Assembly (NCBI RefSeq): GCF_041296385.1
Contig: NC_091017.1
Coordinates: forward strand, 78,917,055-78,981,054
Length of the DNA: 64,000 nt
Source: Aphelocoma coerulescens
Taxonomy: Eukaryota; Chordata; Aves; Passeriformes; Corvidae
Direction: 5' to 3'
Part shown: positions 12,701 through 25,555 of the stretch, one piece after another
How the letters are laid out: each line of letters begins with the position of its first letter
Numbering within the stretch: the first letter of the stretch is position 1
Notes under the pieces: model-generated
Databases searched by the model: none
What the model was told of the DNA's origin: nothing
Seen by the model: the letters and a program-made list of their open reading frames with translations, nothing else
Translations under genes and position numbers: made by a program

Positions 12701-15700
12701 CCACCCAACACAACCCCAGCCTTCCCAGGTTACTGATTTGGGGGAAATTCCCACATTCCCACAGCTGGATGACGGAATTCTCCTGCCTAGTAACAGCTCC
12801 AGGAGCTATTGGCCATATCCAGCACAAAGCTCCCACTGATTCCACAGTGGATTACTGGGAATGCTTCCCACTGTCCCACCCCACACAAAACCCCAGACAC
12901 AGACTTGGCTCCAGAGCTCTGCCCGTACAAACAGAAGGAACATTGGAAAAGCCTCCAAACCATTCATGCACAAGGCAAAAACACCCCCAACCTCCATTTA
13001 GGTCCCAATGCTTCCACAGGGAATGGCCTGGCAGCTGGCAGGGCATGGAGCAGCCTCTGGAATGGGATGGGAGAGGGGTCTGGGTTCCTGCCTGGGGGAA
13101 GGAGGGGTGGGATTGGGGGACACCAAAGCAGGACATGCCCAGAGCCACCCTCTGGTTTTCCATTTCCACATCCCAGTGGGGCAGCACCAAGCACAGGCCA
13201 CGAGGGAACTGTTCCTTCCCAAAAATCACTTCACTCCCTGCTCCCCACAGGATGCTCCATCTCTCTGCCAGTCCCGGCATCACTTCCCAGGGCAGTGCAG
13301 CAGGATGAGCAGGAACCCAGCACAGCCACGGCCCTGATCCCTCCCAGATCCAAGTATTAAATGAATTTCTGATTAAAATCCCCCTTAACAAGGCACAAGG
13401 AAATCTGCAGGCTCGGGACAGATCCTATTTCTCTGTGTTGTGCTTCCCAGGAGAAACACAGCAGTGGGAGGTGAAGACACTTCTGAAAATGCCTTAACAA
13501 TTTCCCAGAAAATAAAAATCCCAGTGAGTTAAGTCACTGAGAAGAAAAAAATTAGGGCAGGAAAATGGGATGGGATGGAGGCGGGTGTGACCATGCTGGA
13601 ATCACCAGAGTGAGGAGAAGACTGGAATTGTGTCCTCCAGGAGTTCCTGAATTTCTGCCAGGGAAGTTATCACAGCCTGGATGAAGGGAGGAGCTCAGAA
13701 GCCTGGGAATGCTACACCACACCCTGGCAGTGTCCAAGGCCAGGCTGGACCCAGGGGCTTGGAGCACCCTGGGATGGTGGGAGGTGTCCCTGCCCATGGC
13801 AGGGCTGGCACTGGATGAACTTTAAGCTCCCTTCCCACCCAAACCAGTCCAGGATTCTCTGAAGGGGACACAAAGTCCCCTAATTCCCTGATAAATATTC
13901 CAGCTGCACAGCTGGAAGCACCCAGGTCCTTCACCACACAAGTGCAGGAGGGACAGTGCCTGGGATCTGCTGGGCACAGACATGGAATTAAACCCCATTG
14001 AACCCATTCCTGTTCCCACCACTCACGTATCCCACCCCATCCATTGCCCACTGCAAAATTTTCAGTACCCAGGCTGCAAGCTTGAAAATATCCAGGCAGG
14101 GAAAAAAAAAAATCCATGGAAAAAGGCAGCATTAACCCCTTAGAGCAAGGCACCAGCAACAAAACCAGCCCAGAACAGCTGAGCCACTGGCAGGGAGTGG
14201 GAGCAGGTGCACCAGGAGGACAATTCCCAAAGGATTGGAGTGGAAAAGGCTGCCTGGAACATCCAACAGGGCATTGTTCACTTTAATGCAGGAGCTGGAA
14301 GCAGCTCAAGAGGGAAGGGCTGCAGCAGCCTGGCAGCTGGGAAGGAGAGACTGGGGGCCTGAATCATTTCACAGGAAAGATGAACAACTCTTGAAAGGAG
14401 TTCTTGTACCTCACATCATCCCATGGAAAAAACCAGGGAGAGTCTGGGTGGATTAAGGTAAGGAAAGGCAGAAGCTCCCCAGGAGGAGATGGAACAGCAT
14501 GGACACACTCCCAGCATCTCCCATCCCGTCACTTCCAACCCTGTGAGCATTAGAGGGAATTCGGGTGCTGAGCCTGAGCTGCTGCAAAAAGCAGCTGTTC
14601 AAGGAAAAACCTCTTCTTATGCTGCCATGGGATTAAGGAGTTATTTTTGGTTCCCAAGACCTCATCAACAGTCGGGACTACATCTCCAACAGGCAACGGG
14701 GCTATTTTTAGGCTGAGCTCTCAGTTTGTGGCACAGGACGAGGGTTTGGGAGGATTCAGTTGTTCCATGTCGTGTGCTTGGGGTTTTTATGAATCAGCTT
14801 CAGTGGAAATGGGAGGTGCAAACTCCTGAGATGCAGCAGGAGAGAGGGATCGGGGAGGGATCGAGTCCCAGACAGCAACACACAAACTCCCACAGCAGCT
14901 TTTCACCATTAACTCCACCCCACAGCCCTTGGCTTCCCCAATTTCTTCCAGAAGCTGCCCTCAGGGGCAGTCCTGGGAGGGGGTTTCTGGACTGGGGCCA
15001 CCCAAGGTCACATCTTGGGGAGGGACATGACCTTTTTCATGGGAACAGACAACACGCCTGGAAAACAAACAGCTCCTGCCCACGAAATCGCTTTCCCAGG
15101 TCTGAAGGAGCAGAACTGGGTTACATCAGTCAGACTGATGGAGGGAGCCGTGCCAAGCACACCCAGCAGCAGGGATCCACAAGGATCGGCTTCCTGGGGG
15201 TGTTTTGGAGGCCACAGCTGGGATCCAGCTCCTCGCTGCACAGGACACCCAGGACAAGCCACTCACCTCCGGCCACCCGCTCCGAGGGCTCCTAGCAAGG
15301 TTTGGAGGGGTCCCAGCCCCACACAGCCTTTGCTGGTTACAAAATTCGAATTAAAATTCAATTAAACTGTCTGTCCTGACCCAGAGCCAGAGCTGGAGGG
15401 GACCAGGAGCAGGATTGCTCCCAGCTAAGGAGATGTGCCCCGTGGGGAGCTGCTCCTGCCCCCCCTGCCCTACCAGGGGATGTCCTGCTGACACCCGCCA
15501 GCCCTGGGCACACGGAGAGCCCAGGGACACCTCCAGGGTGACACAGCCAGGGAGCACAGCTCCAGCCAGATGGAAGGCACAAGCCACAGGCTGGGGAAAT
15601 TCGCTTTTGCTAAAAAATGTGCATTCTTCCCTGTGACACTCCATGGATCCAGCACGCACCCAGGTGTGCATCCCCAAAATGAGGGGCCCCGGGATCTGCC

Positions 15701-18700
15701 ACCCATGCACAGGGACGGGTCCGGAGAGCAGCCCGGGGTGGCTGAGGGGGAAGGAAGCAGCAACCCAGCTGGGCAGAGAGGAAACCTCAAACAGAGAACT
15801 CCCCGGAAAGGGGAAGCAGCTGGAGGCCCTGTGAGCTCCGAGGGCTCTGCAGCTCCCACTCCTGGGCTGTCACACGGATCAGTGTGACAGAGGCTCCCCA
15901 GCCCCCACTGTGGGGCTGTGCTCGCTCATTTGGGTCACCGTGGTTAATGAGCACATCCAGCTCTCCCAGCCCCCTCGTGAATCCCTCTCCTCTCTGCTCC
16001 CTCTCCCCACGGAGAGCCGAAGGGAGCAGAGCCAAAGGCAGCTCTGGGAGACAGCACCCCGCATCTATTTTTACATTTGCTGTTGCCAGGATCGGTCGGA
16101 GGCACGGAGAGCAGCACCCAGAGCTGCTGGAGCCCCGGGCTCCCAAAACCACGGCTGCCCTCGTCCTCCTGCAGCATCCCGGGCGGAAAGGCTGAGCCAA
16201 GGGAAGAACACTGGCGTGGAAACGGGAGCACGGGAATGTTGTTAAGGAGGGAAAGCGACCCCACAGAGGGCGAGGATGGGATGGATTCGCTCAGGGCAAA
16301 CACCTTCCCTTCTCCTCTGTGCTTTGTCCTCCCCTGGGGCAGCAGGGGACAGTTTGTGGGGGGCATGGGGAACCCCTGCTCCAAGAAACATTCCCATGGG
16401 TCCTGGAGCTACAGAAGGGAATGCTTGGGCACTGTTTACTCCCCATCAGTGAGAAAACTCATCAGGTTTGGGAGCACTGGGGTGGCCCTGCACCTCCTGG
16501 ATGGAGAGTGAATGCTGGGATGAGTAGGACACAGAGCCAGCCCCAACAGGAAAGCACCACCGACCCTGATCCGAGGTTTTCCATCTCCTTGTCCCTTCCA
16601 CATCCCCTCCGGAGCAAACAACTCCTTCAGCACAGAGCCAAGCACACAGCCAAAGCCTCCACCCCATCAGCAGCTTCCCGGGTCAGCATCCCAAAGCCCC
16701 GGGGTGATCCGAGCTCATTCCACTGGTTCGGGATTACCAAGGGACACTGGGATGAGGAGAGCAAGGCAGCACACACAGCACGGCTCAGAGCTGCCAGGGG
16801 CACACCCTGCTCCACTTCCAGGGAGGACATGGGTTATTCCCAGGAGGATATGGGTTATTCCAGGGAGGACCACCTTTGCCCTCCGATGGCTCTGGGTGGG
16901 GTCCCCAAAAGATTCCCCTCCAAGCTCCAGCTCAGCTGGACCTACTGTGCCCCACCAGCCCTGCTCACCACACCCTGGGCACCAGGGCCTCCAGTTTCCC
17001 TCTCAGACTGGTCCCAGTGCTTGGCTGGCAGGGAGTTCAAGGGAGTTTCCTCGGGGAGTGAAGTCCTTGGTGACTCCTGGGTTCAGGGATGCACCAGGGA
17101 AGGAGGCACAGCTGGAGCATTCCTGGAGCACTTCCACTTCAGGTGCTTCCCCAAAGCCTCCCAAAAGCACTGAGCACTGTCGGGGTGGGCGAGGTTCACC
17201 TTAAACCGAGCAGGAATTCTCCTGCCCTGCCCAACCCGAGCTGCAGGCGGACACAGACACATCCCAGCCCCGAGCCAGAGGCTCTTCCCAGGCTGCTCCA
17301 GGCTGGCATTTACTGCTGATTCATCCCTGCAACGAGGTCAGCCCGGCTGGGCAGAAGAGTCCCAAGCCTCAAATCAAGGCTCACCCGGACTGCTACAGTG
17401 ACAGAGCAGGGCAGGGCACGGAGAAGCCAATCCAGGGAAAACATTGAGGCCGGCTCCTCTCGGCACAGCCCCCTGAGAGCCCAGCACGGGGACATTTCCC
17501 TAAGCCTGGAGCTGAGGCAGCTGGGCCAGGAGGAAGCTCACCTACCCGGGAGGGGAAGCACAGGGTGGAAAACAACCCAGCCCCGGGGAATTTTGTGCTT
17601 TTTTGTCTGGCTCCGTGTTCCTGCCCCAGCTTCCCCCGCCAGGGCTGGGAAGCCTTTCCGCAGCCGGTTCCCGTGTTGGTTTTGGATGGCTGCTCCTGCC
17701 AGGTGATCCCTGCAAGCTGCTAAAAGCACAGATGGAAAATAAACACAGGCTGACTCCCCTGCGGATGGAGCAGCTGAGGTGGGAAGTTCATCTCTCCAAA
17801 TGTTCTTACGAGAAGTGCTCACAAACAAGGCTTGAGGCAACCAACCCCCAGCTCCTTACACAACAGAGCAGCCCAGCCCTGCTCCTCTGACAGGCTCCAG
17901 CTCCAACAGGACCAGCTCCAGAGGGGCTGCACATCAGGAATGAAGAGCAGGAGCCGTGTGGAAGGGCAGGAAGCCTTGGGCATGGTGCTGGTGCTCCACT
18001 GGGACAACTGGAACCCAGGTGAGAAAATCCCAGCACCGACTGGCACTTGCTGAAGGACTCATCCCATACCCACAGGCCAGGAACAGAGATATTGTCACTC
18101 CAGAGGGACTCAGTGGCAGGGAGCAGCCTGAAAACCAGGGAAAAGCCCAGCCCTGCTCTTGTCCCAGCTGGTGGAGCACCCCCAGGCTGTGCCCCGGCGA
18201 TGGTGCTCCGGGCTCGCACCCTGCTGCACCTCGGTGCTCCATGGACAAGGCCCATCCTGGCACGGCCAGAGCCAAGCAGGGGATGGGATGGGATGGGATG
18301 GGATGGGATGGGATGGGATGGGATGGGATGGGATGGGATGGGATGGGATGGGATGCGATGGGATGCGATGGGATGCGATGGGATGCGATGGGATGCGATG
18401 GGATGGGATGGGATGGGATGGGATGCGATGGGGTGGCATGGGATGGGGTGGCGTGGGATGGGGTGGCGTGGGATGGGGTGGCGTGGGATGGGGTGGCGTG
18501 GGATGGGGTGGCGTGGCGTGGCGTGGCGTGGCGTGGCACGGCATGGCATGGCATGGCATGGCATGGGACAGTTTTTGGACCAGGATAGACACCATGGATG
18601 GAGTAGAGCTCTGAGCCACCAGGACAGTGCTGGCATGAGAGCACGGGCAGCAGCTTCATCTCAAATCACTCTGGGCTGAGAAAATCCAAGGCTTTTCCTC

Positions 18701-21700
18701 TCTCTAGCACAGGATGGACAGGTGGGAAGAGGGAAGGAAGGAAGATTTAAGGAGCTGTAGAACAGCATGAAACATTGACGACTGGGGACAGCAGCAGCAG
18801 GAGTCAGGACACGATCACCTCAGCTGGATTTATCCACTCACACTCCACAGCATCCACGGTTTGTGCCCTCCCAGCTGCCAACCACCCTTGTGGTCACCGA
18901 GTGACCTGAGCTGCCCGGACACCAGCAGACAGGGGACAAGGTCCCTGTGTGACACTGGCAGTGCCAGTGATCCCCTGCCCTGCTGCAAAGAATCCAAAGT
19001 TAAACCAGCGCGAGCCCTGAGCTCACCCTGCAGGGTTGCAAAGCACCAGGAGCTGCTGCCCAGGTTCCCCGGAGCCCCTGCTCCTGGCAGCCCCTCCACG
19101 GGCACAGGGAGGGCAGGAGAAGCACGGTGTGCTGTGAATCCCTTTCCACTTCCAGCTGGGAGAAGCACCATGGCAGGGCTTGCACAGAGAACCAGCACCC
19201 AGAGGCCTGGGAATGCCTGTTCTCCAAAGGGACACCAATCCCAGGGAAGGGACACCAATCCCAAGGAAGGGACACCAATCCCAGGGAAGGGACACCAACC
19301 CCACAGCTCGACACAGCTTAAAACACCGGCTACATCCACTGTGGGAACAGGTCACACATGGATTGTTCATCCATCACATCAACCTGAGTCAAAAGGGGGA
19401 AACGGGAAAAAGGAGTGAATCCTGAGCCCAGCAGCAGGTTCTGCTGCTTCATCCTCGGTGGATTTGTCAGTGAAGAGACCCCCTGGAAATGCAGAGCTGG
19501 GGAGGAGCCCACGGGATGCTGCTGCAGGGAAGGCGTTCCCAAACCCCCACCCTGGGCTGGGAAGCCAAACCCTGTGCCCCAGCCAGGCTTCTGATGGAGC
19601 AGGCAAATTCCATGGCAGGTCTGAGCACACCTGAGCCAGGCACAGGCTCTGACAGGCCTGGGGCAGGGAGAGAGGCACAGCAGGGGCTCAAAGGCCATTT
19701 CCACCTGGCAGTGGTGGAACGCCAGGCTTTCCCTGGACCCCTCCACCATCGAGCAGATTCCTCCAGGAGCCACAAAGAGCATCCCCCCAAAGCTCCCTGT
19801 CCTCGGGGAGCAGAGCCCTCCCCTCCCCCCTGCTCACCAAAGCTGCCAAGAACTTCACCAGGCTCCGGAGGGACGGGAGGAGTCACCCAGGAGGCTCCTG
19901 GAGCAGGGACTGAGCACAGCTGAACTCAGCACAGGCAACAGCACCAGCTCCCCGCAGTCTGGAGCTCTGTAGTGACAGGGTGTTTTCCGAGCTGCTGCAG
20001 GTTTTTGTGCAGCTGGAGGCAATCAGAGCCCTGGAAAATCTGTGTGAAACACAGGGAGAAGCCTGAGTCTGCAGCTTTTTGGGTTGTAAGACGGTGGAGG
20101 GTGATGGGCCAGTGCTCTCAGCCACCGACACGCCAGACCCAATGTGCCAGACTTGCAAAGCTGGGATCAGACCACTCAAATATCTTTTAAAAAACACAAA
20201 AAGCAGAGTTGTCCTGCAGCAGAACAGAGCAAGGGCCTTAAACTCCTTAAACCAGCATTGGCAACTGCGTGAAAATGGGGTTAACTGGGTAGGTAGGAAA
20301 AAATTACACCCTGTGGAGCACCTTGGCCCTCTGCCCTGGGCTGCCAGCTTGGGGCAAGCGCTTGCCTGGGGTCAGCTGGCCACTACAGATTAGATCCCAG
20401 CCCTGGCCACCACGGGTGCCGTCCCAGGCCTGGCTGCCCACCGTGCTGCCCGCAGCATAGCATCCTGACCTGGTTTTTGGCAGCACCCACCCCCTCCTCC
20501 CTGCAGCATTTCAACACTCCAGGGCGTTTCCTGCCTCAGCCCAGACACAACAACCCCTTGGAGCTGCATTTTCAGCCCCAAACCGAGGATTTCATCCCAG
20601 CTCAGGGCATCCAAGGAGCTCCCTGGTGCTCCCGGCCACCTCACAGACCCTCACCAGCCCTGCTGGGCACTGTGACCACAGGGAAAAGGGCTCTTTGTCC
20701 TTGGATTCAAACCTCCCATCCCAAATCTGTCCCAGAACAGTGACTTTGGCTGGAGAAGTTTGCTGACGGATGCTGCAGCCCCACAGAAGCCCAGAGCCCT
20801 CCCAGCAGCAGGTGCCTCCACAGCTGGGCAGGAACGGGAACGAGGAGAGGGAAGTGCAGCGCAGAAGGGCTTTGGGGAAGTGGGAGCTGAGCTAATTCTG
20901 CAGAGGGAACAACTCCCCCAGACGAGTTCCCTGCCGCAGGGCACCGAGGGCCGGCGCTCCCAGCCCAGGGAGCAACTGCAAGTCACTGCAGGAACAGGGA
21001 GCCAGGACTGCTGACTCCTGCTGCACTCAGTGTCCCCTCAAACACAGATCCCAGCGCTGCACAGCCCTGGCGTTGGGGCTCTGGCAGGTCCGTGCTTGCA
21101 CCTTTAACATCTCCCATGTCCCAGGGGCTGGGAGGCCTTTGGGACAGAAGGCAAATGAAAATGGAGGGAGAGAGGGAGAGTGAGAGGGAGAGAGCAGGGA
21201 GTGGACACTGAGGGCTTGCTTTAGCCAGCCCAGCATATCTTGGACGTTTGCTGCTTCCCCCCACCATAAGCCTCACACTCACACAGCAAAATCAAGGATC
21301 TTTTGGGTTCCCAGGCAGGGAGATCCAAGGTCCAGTCCTGCAGGTGTTTCCAGGCACCTCCTGTCCCCCCTCAATGTCCCCCCACCACGCTGCTCACCCA
21401 AGGGGTGCTACAATTGGCCAAGGGAAAGGTCTCCAAGTCCACTGGGGACAAGGCATGGAGGGACAGGACACAGGGAATGGCTTCCCACTGCCAGAGGGCA
21501 GGGATGGATGGGATCTTGGGAAGGAATTGTTCCCTGGGAGGGTGGGCAGGCCCTGGCACAGGGTGCCCAGAGCAGCTGTGGCTGCCCCTGGATCCCTGGC
21601 AGTGTCCAAGGCCAGGCTGGATGGAGCTTGGAAGACCTTGGGACAGTGGGAGCTGTCCCTGCCCATGGCAGGGTGGCACTGGATGACTTTTACAGTCCCT

Positions 21701-24700
21701 TCCACCCCAAACCACTCTGGGATTCTCTGATTCCAGGCAAACCCACCCTGATGTCTCTTGGATGGAACCCCGTTTCCCTGGATGCACTTCCAGCTTTCCT
21801 AGGTGCCTGCTGATGGGCTGGGTGTGGAGGGGACACTCCCTGGCTCGCTGCCACCCCACAGGATGAGCCCCCACAGGGGACTCCAAGGGCATTTCCTGGA
21901 TGGTGGGAAGCAGAAGCAGCAGCTGCCTTGTGAGTTCCCAAAAACCCCTCTTTTCCTGGGCTGGATCCTGGTTTTGCAGGGACTGAGCACAGGACAGGGA
22001 ACTGCAGGATCAGCTCAGGGGAGGGAGGTGAGGACCAGCAGCGTCCTGCCCAGGGTTCTCTGGATGCACAAAGGCTCAAGTGCAAAGGGGGAAATGATGC
22101 TCGGAGCTTGCTGTCCCTGCCAAGTCCAATCCCTGGAGCTGCCCGAGCGTGGGACAAACCCTGGGATGCCCAAAACGGCCATGAGAGCTCTCAGGCTGCT
22201 CTTGTGCAACTCCAGGAGTTGATTTTCTTCTGGCAAAGCACTGAAATGACCCAGAGTGAGCCGCACAAGGCAGCTCGTAAACACCCCCGGCGGCTCCTTC
22301 CCGGAGAAGAGCCCAGGTTTGACGAACATTTTCCACCGAGCTGAAAACAAGGATAATAATTATCACCGGTGAAGTTTCTGTGCAATAAAAATCAGCAGGG
22401 AAATGGGAGCAAGGTCAGCACACTGACAATGGATCCTTTGCTGGAGCAGGCTCCCACTCCAGCTGGCAGCAGGACTGTGCCCGGAGCGAGGGGCACGGAC
22501 GGGATCCCAGAACCCGGCGCGTGGCAGAAGCTCAGCCCCACAGCCCCGTTATCTCCCCGGCACACGCCTGGGTGGGCTCAGCGGGGCCGGCCCCGAGGGT
22601 GGGAGCCTCTGTTTGTTTTGCTCTTTTTTAATCTGGGACTCAAAGTTTCCTCCTAAACAAAGTTGTTTCCAGCAGGGCCAGGCCAGACGTCGGAGCTGGT
22701 TGGAAGCTCTCAGAGAGCCAGAACCCCCTGAGCTCCCCATGATCCTTCTCCAGCTTGGCTGGACACGCTCCAGCCCCTGGGATTCTCCTCCAAACAACAG
22801 TGCAGCCCCTCCACGCTGCAGAGCTGCCACCCACCCTCGGGACACCTCCAGCTCCGGGGCTGGAGCGAGCGGAGGTGCTCGGGGCACAGGGTGAGAGCTT
22901 CCGTCGTCTTTTCCGTGCTCACTTCCATCCTCGGGGGCCATGGGTGAAAATAAAGAGTTTTAAAAGCTCTTGTGATCCCGAATGACACAAGGGGAAGTGA
23001 ATTTTCCTTATGCAAGCAAAGCTACAGGAAGGGACAGAGGCAGACAGCAAATGAGAGAATCATGGAATGGGCTGGGCTGGAAGGGACTTTAAAGCTCATC
23101 CCATCCCACCCCTGCCATGGGCAAGGACAGCTCCCACTGTCCCAGGCTGCTCCAACCTGGCCTTGGATCCACTGCCAGGGATCCAGGGGCAGCCACAGCT
23201 GCTCTGGGCACCCTGTGCCAGGGCCTGCCCAGCCTCACAGAGAACAATTCCCTCCCCCAAGATCCCATCTATCCCTGCCCTCTGGCAGTGGGAAGCCACT
23301 CCCTGTGTCCTGTGCCTCCATGCCTTGTTCCCAGTCCCTCTCCAGCTCTCCTGGAGCCCCTTTAGGCACTGGAAGGTGCTGGAAGGTCTCCCTGAAGCCT
23401 TCTCCAAACCCCCCAGCCCAGATCCCCCCTTGGCTGCAGGACCGGTGTCACGGGGTGACCATGGCCACGGCGTGGGGTCCGGCCAGGCTGGACGTTGCTC
23501 CCGTGGCCCCTGACAAGACCTTTGAGACGGGACCGAGCCTTGGCGGGGCCTCGCGGGGCTCCTGCTTTGCACAGCTCCACAGAAACCCGTCCCCCCGGAG
23601 CGGGGCTCTCCCCAGGCCCCTGCCCCCGCTCCCGGCTCGTTCCCCAAGCCCCGGAGTTGTTCCACATCCCCCTGCTGTGTCTCTCCCAAGGCCCCGCAGT
23701 CGGCGCTGGTTTCAATTAAGGCCCCAAGAATCCCGACCCAGCTCCTCCGACACCGCCCGGCCTCCCGGCGTTTTGCTAAGAAAAGCAAAATAAACGCCGG
23801 GGGGAAACTCCCAGCCAGTGACTGCGGGGTTGCTCATTTCTGCTCCCTGCCCACGCTCCCATTTTAGGGCAGCCGGGAGTCTCCAGGGCTGTGGAGCTGC
23901 GTTTCTCCACGGGAAAAGTTCTTCCAATCCCTTTTCACGCTAATCAATGCGCTGCCCCGGGCAGGAGGGCGAGGGCGGCTCCTGTCCAAGCCCGCAGCTT
24001 CGGGCAGCGAGCCAGCAGAATTCCCGGGATTCGGGGGGCCAGGGAGCAGGGGGGACGCTGCCGTAGCCCCAGCCAGGTCTGCATGGAACAAAGCCCCCAA
24101 AACGCCTTCCCTAAAGGAATTTCAGCCACATTCCTGCATTTTTTGTGCGTGGCAAAGGCTCGAAAACATTATGATTGTTTGAAACCCTTCTGGGGAAGGA
24201 AGAGGATCAGCAGTTCCCCCCAGATACAGGGATTTGTGCTGGAGGCAGCACGGGGCTGGGGTCTGCACCCCCAAACTGGGGACCCTCCTGCGGCACCGTC
24301 ACAGAGCAGGTGACAACGGGGGGGCTGCAAAGCCACCGCAGCCATCAGGGGACAAACCACGAGTGCAGCTGTGCCACGGCTTCCCAGGAGAGACAGACCC
24401 CGGGAAAACCCTGCCGGGATCAGAGAGACCTCGGGCCATCCTGTCCCCCGGGACCCCCGTCCAGGGGGGATGGATCGATTCCCTTCCATGGGGACGGAGG
24501 GACCCCGAGCCAGCCCCTCTTCCAGGACACCTTCCTGGAGCACACGTGGTGTCCCACCCCTGCCACCATGTCCTTCCTGGAGCATCCACAGACCCCGCGA
24601 TCCCCGTGTCCTTCCGGGGTCACACACGGCCCCACGCCAGCCCACCCTCGGGACACTTTCCCAGGGCCCCGTGAGACCCTTTCTGGGGCGGGCACGGCCC

Positions 24701-25555
24701 ACGGATGGTGGATGAATCCCTGGAAAGCCCTTCCCGGGGCACGCCTGGACCCCGCCACACCCTAATCCCTGTGGCACTTCCCTGGGGTGTCCATGGAACC
24801 CGTGATGTCCTTCCTCCTCCAACACCCGCGCTGGGTACCCAGGGACCCCACAGTGCCCGTCCGGGGCCACGCAGGGGTCCAGTGACAGCCATGCCAGGGC
24901 ACCTGGGGGTTCCCTGTGCCCACCCTGGGGCACACAGCGACCCCGCCGCCCCTCCAGGGATACCGGGGGATGCCGTGACACCACGCTGGGACACACCAGG
25001 ACCACACGACACCAATCCCAGGGCACACGGGGGTTCCATGTGCCCACCCTGGGGCACACGGTGACCCCCTGGCGCCCGTCCTGGGGTTCCCAGTGTCCCC
25101 CCGACGCCCACCCAGGGCCCCTCGGTGCCCCCGCAGCCCCAGCCCGGCCCCTCCCGTGCCGTGCCCCGCACTCACCGCTCGTCGGGCTCGCGGCCGCGCT
25201 GCCGGGCGGGCTCCAGCGGCACCAGGGCCTGGCCCAGGAACCGGTCCATGCCCACGAGCGCTCGGTGCATCACGGTGAGCACCAGCCCGGCGCGGAGCCC
25301 GGGCTCGGGGGGCAGCTCGAAGGCACATTCCTCCTTCCACTCGGGGCTGCCGCCGCTCTTCTCGGCCACCGAGGTGCTGTACTTCTCGCGGCCCAGCTGG
25401 ATCACGGTGTACGCGTCGCTGCCGCCCGCTTTGCCTTTGCCGCCGCCGCCCTTGCAGCGCAGCCCGCGAGCCCGCACCACCGTCACCTGGACGTGCGTGG
25501 GCAGCCAGGCCGGGCAGCCCTCGGCGGGCAGCGCGGCCGCCCGCAGCAGCGCCAT
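9069..25555 (-). CDS. RAB11FIP5: RAB11FIP5 (Rip11/Gaf-1), Rab11 effector; N-terminal three exons, partial at the 3' end
   Basis: Class I Rab11-family interacting protein that links Rab11 recycling endosomes to membranes and motors. Coding exons on the minus strand are 25555-25176, 11904-11465 and 9792-9069, giving 514 complete codons plus two bases. Phases agree at each junction (2, 1, 2) and every intron is GT-AG. Seen: an N-terminal C2 domain starting MALLRAAALP and including DAYTVIQLGREKYSTS, then the family-typical KGFFLKNKLRKSSLTQSNT block, then the Ser-rich SRSSLCINGSHVY block. The start codon at 25555 matches the start of the human protein as I recall it. The human protein is about 650 residues and ends in the FIP Rab11-binding domain. 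That domain was not found in the 9 kb downstream, so the gene should continue left of the window. The exon 3 donor (GTCAGT) is atypical, and read-through would add a short unrelated tail. Family assignment is near certain; the 3' structure is not resolved. Confidence 0.95.
10205..10288 (+). mobile_element. CR1 LINE tail
   Basis: GGTTGGACTTGATCATCTTA, then CTTTTCCAACCTTAACAATT and the terminal CGTGATTCTATGACC. This is a CR1 3' terminus in sense orientation. Confidence 0.85.
10386..10510 (-). mobile_element. CR1 LINE tail
   Basis: CACAGAACCACTGAATGGCT, GGGCTGGAAGTGACCC and CCCCCTGCCATGGGAAGGG, in reverse orientation. Confidence 0.75.
10990..11350 (+). mobile_element. CR1 LINE 3' fragment
   Basis: GGAGGCTCAGGGGGGACC, CAAGTCCCTGACAGGAGGGG, CTGAAAGGGCTGTCCAGGCC, TGGATGTGGCACCTGGGG and GGTTTTTCCAACCTAACC, in CR1 order. 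It stops about 115 bp before RAB11FIP5 exon 2. Confidence 0.88.
11465..11904 (-). CDS. RAB11FIP5: RAB11FIP5 exon 2 (end of C2, Ser-rich phospho-region)
   Basis: The 440-nt exon starts after a CTGCAG acceptor, completes the split Arg codon and reads WHKLHSKAGKKEKERGE, matching human WYKLHSKPGKKEKERGE. It continues through ASMFDLSMKDKPRSPF, GKKKYDLESASAIIP and LRKSSLTQSNTSLGSDST, and ends at a GTAAGA donor in phase 1. This is the most conserved part of the linker. Confidence 0.95.
12030..12205 (+). mobile_element. CR1 LINE 3' fragment
   Basis: GCCCAGGGCAGTGGAGTCC, GGTTGGACTCAATGATCC and GGCTTTTCCAACCTCAGTGA. Confidence 0.85.
13640..13862 (+). mobile_element. CR1 LINE 3' fragment
   Basis: CAGTGTCCAAGGCCAGGCTG, GGTGTCCCTGCCCATGGC and TTCCCACCCAAACCAGTCC. 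Confidence 0.83.
18280..18567. repeat. Layered GGATG-family satellite
   Basis: Blocks in order: perfect GGATG; GGATGCGATG decamers; GGATG again; 15-bp GGATGGGGTGGCGTG; GCGTG; then GCATG. The array makes long open frames on both strands that are not genes. Confidence 0.95.
19229..19303. repeat. 20-bp tandem repeat
   Basis: Nearly four copies of GGGACACCAATCCCAGGGAA. Confidence 0.9.
21440..21735 (+). mobile_element. CR1 LINE 3' fragment
   Basis: GGGAATGGCTTCCCACTGCC, CAGAGCAGCTGTGGCTGCCC, GTGTCCAAGGCCAGGCTGG and CCACCCCAAACCACTCTGGG. Confidence 0.87.
23055..23380 (-). mobile_element. CR1 LINE 3' fragment
   Basis: GAGAATCATGGAATGGGCTG, then GGCTGCTCCAACCTGGCC and GTGGGAAGCCACTCCCTGTG. Same subfamily as the 21440 copy, in opposite orientation. 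Confidence 0.87.
25176..25555 (-). CDS. RAB11FIP5: RAB11FIP5 exon 1 (start codon and most of the C2 domain)
   Basis: The 380-nt exon encodes residues 1-126 plus two bases of an Arg codon. It holds the C2 beta-sandwich core (WLPTHVQVTVVRARGL, GREKYSTSVAEK, PEWKEECAFELP, MDRFLGQALV). A GTGAGT donor follows position 25176. A Gly/Lys-rich insert (CKGGGGKGKAGG) sits in the first C2 loop. Confidence 0.93.

Larger units (their letters stand above)
11905..25175 (-). other. RAB11FIP5 intron 1 (about 13.3 kb)
   Basis: Long first intron. It holds CR1 fragments at 12030, 13640, 21440 and 23055, a layered GGATG-type satellite at 18280-18567 and a 20-bp repeat at 19229-19303. The many short open frames have no family resemblance. 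I see no further gene. Part of the 5' end (about 23400-25170) is GC-rich and continuous with the promoter island. Confidence 0.75.

Noticed and set aside
17934..18679. Open frames of 200-276 codons reading MGWDG or SHPIP on both strands
   Set aside because: Products of the GGATG satellite, whose 5-bp unit keeps all frames open.
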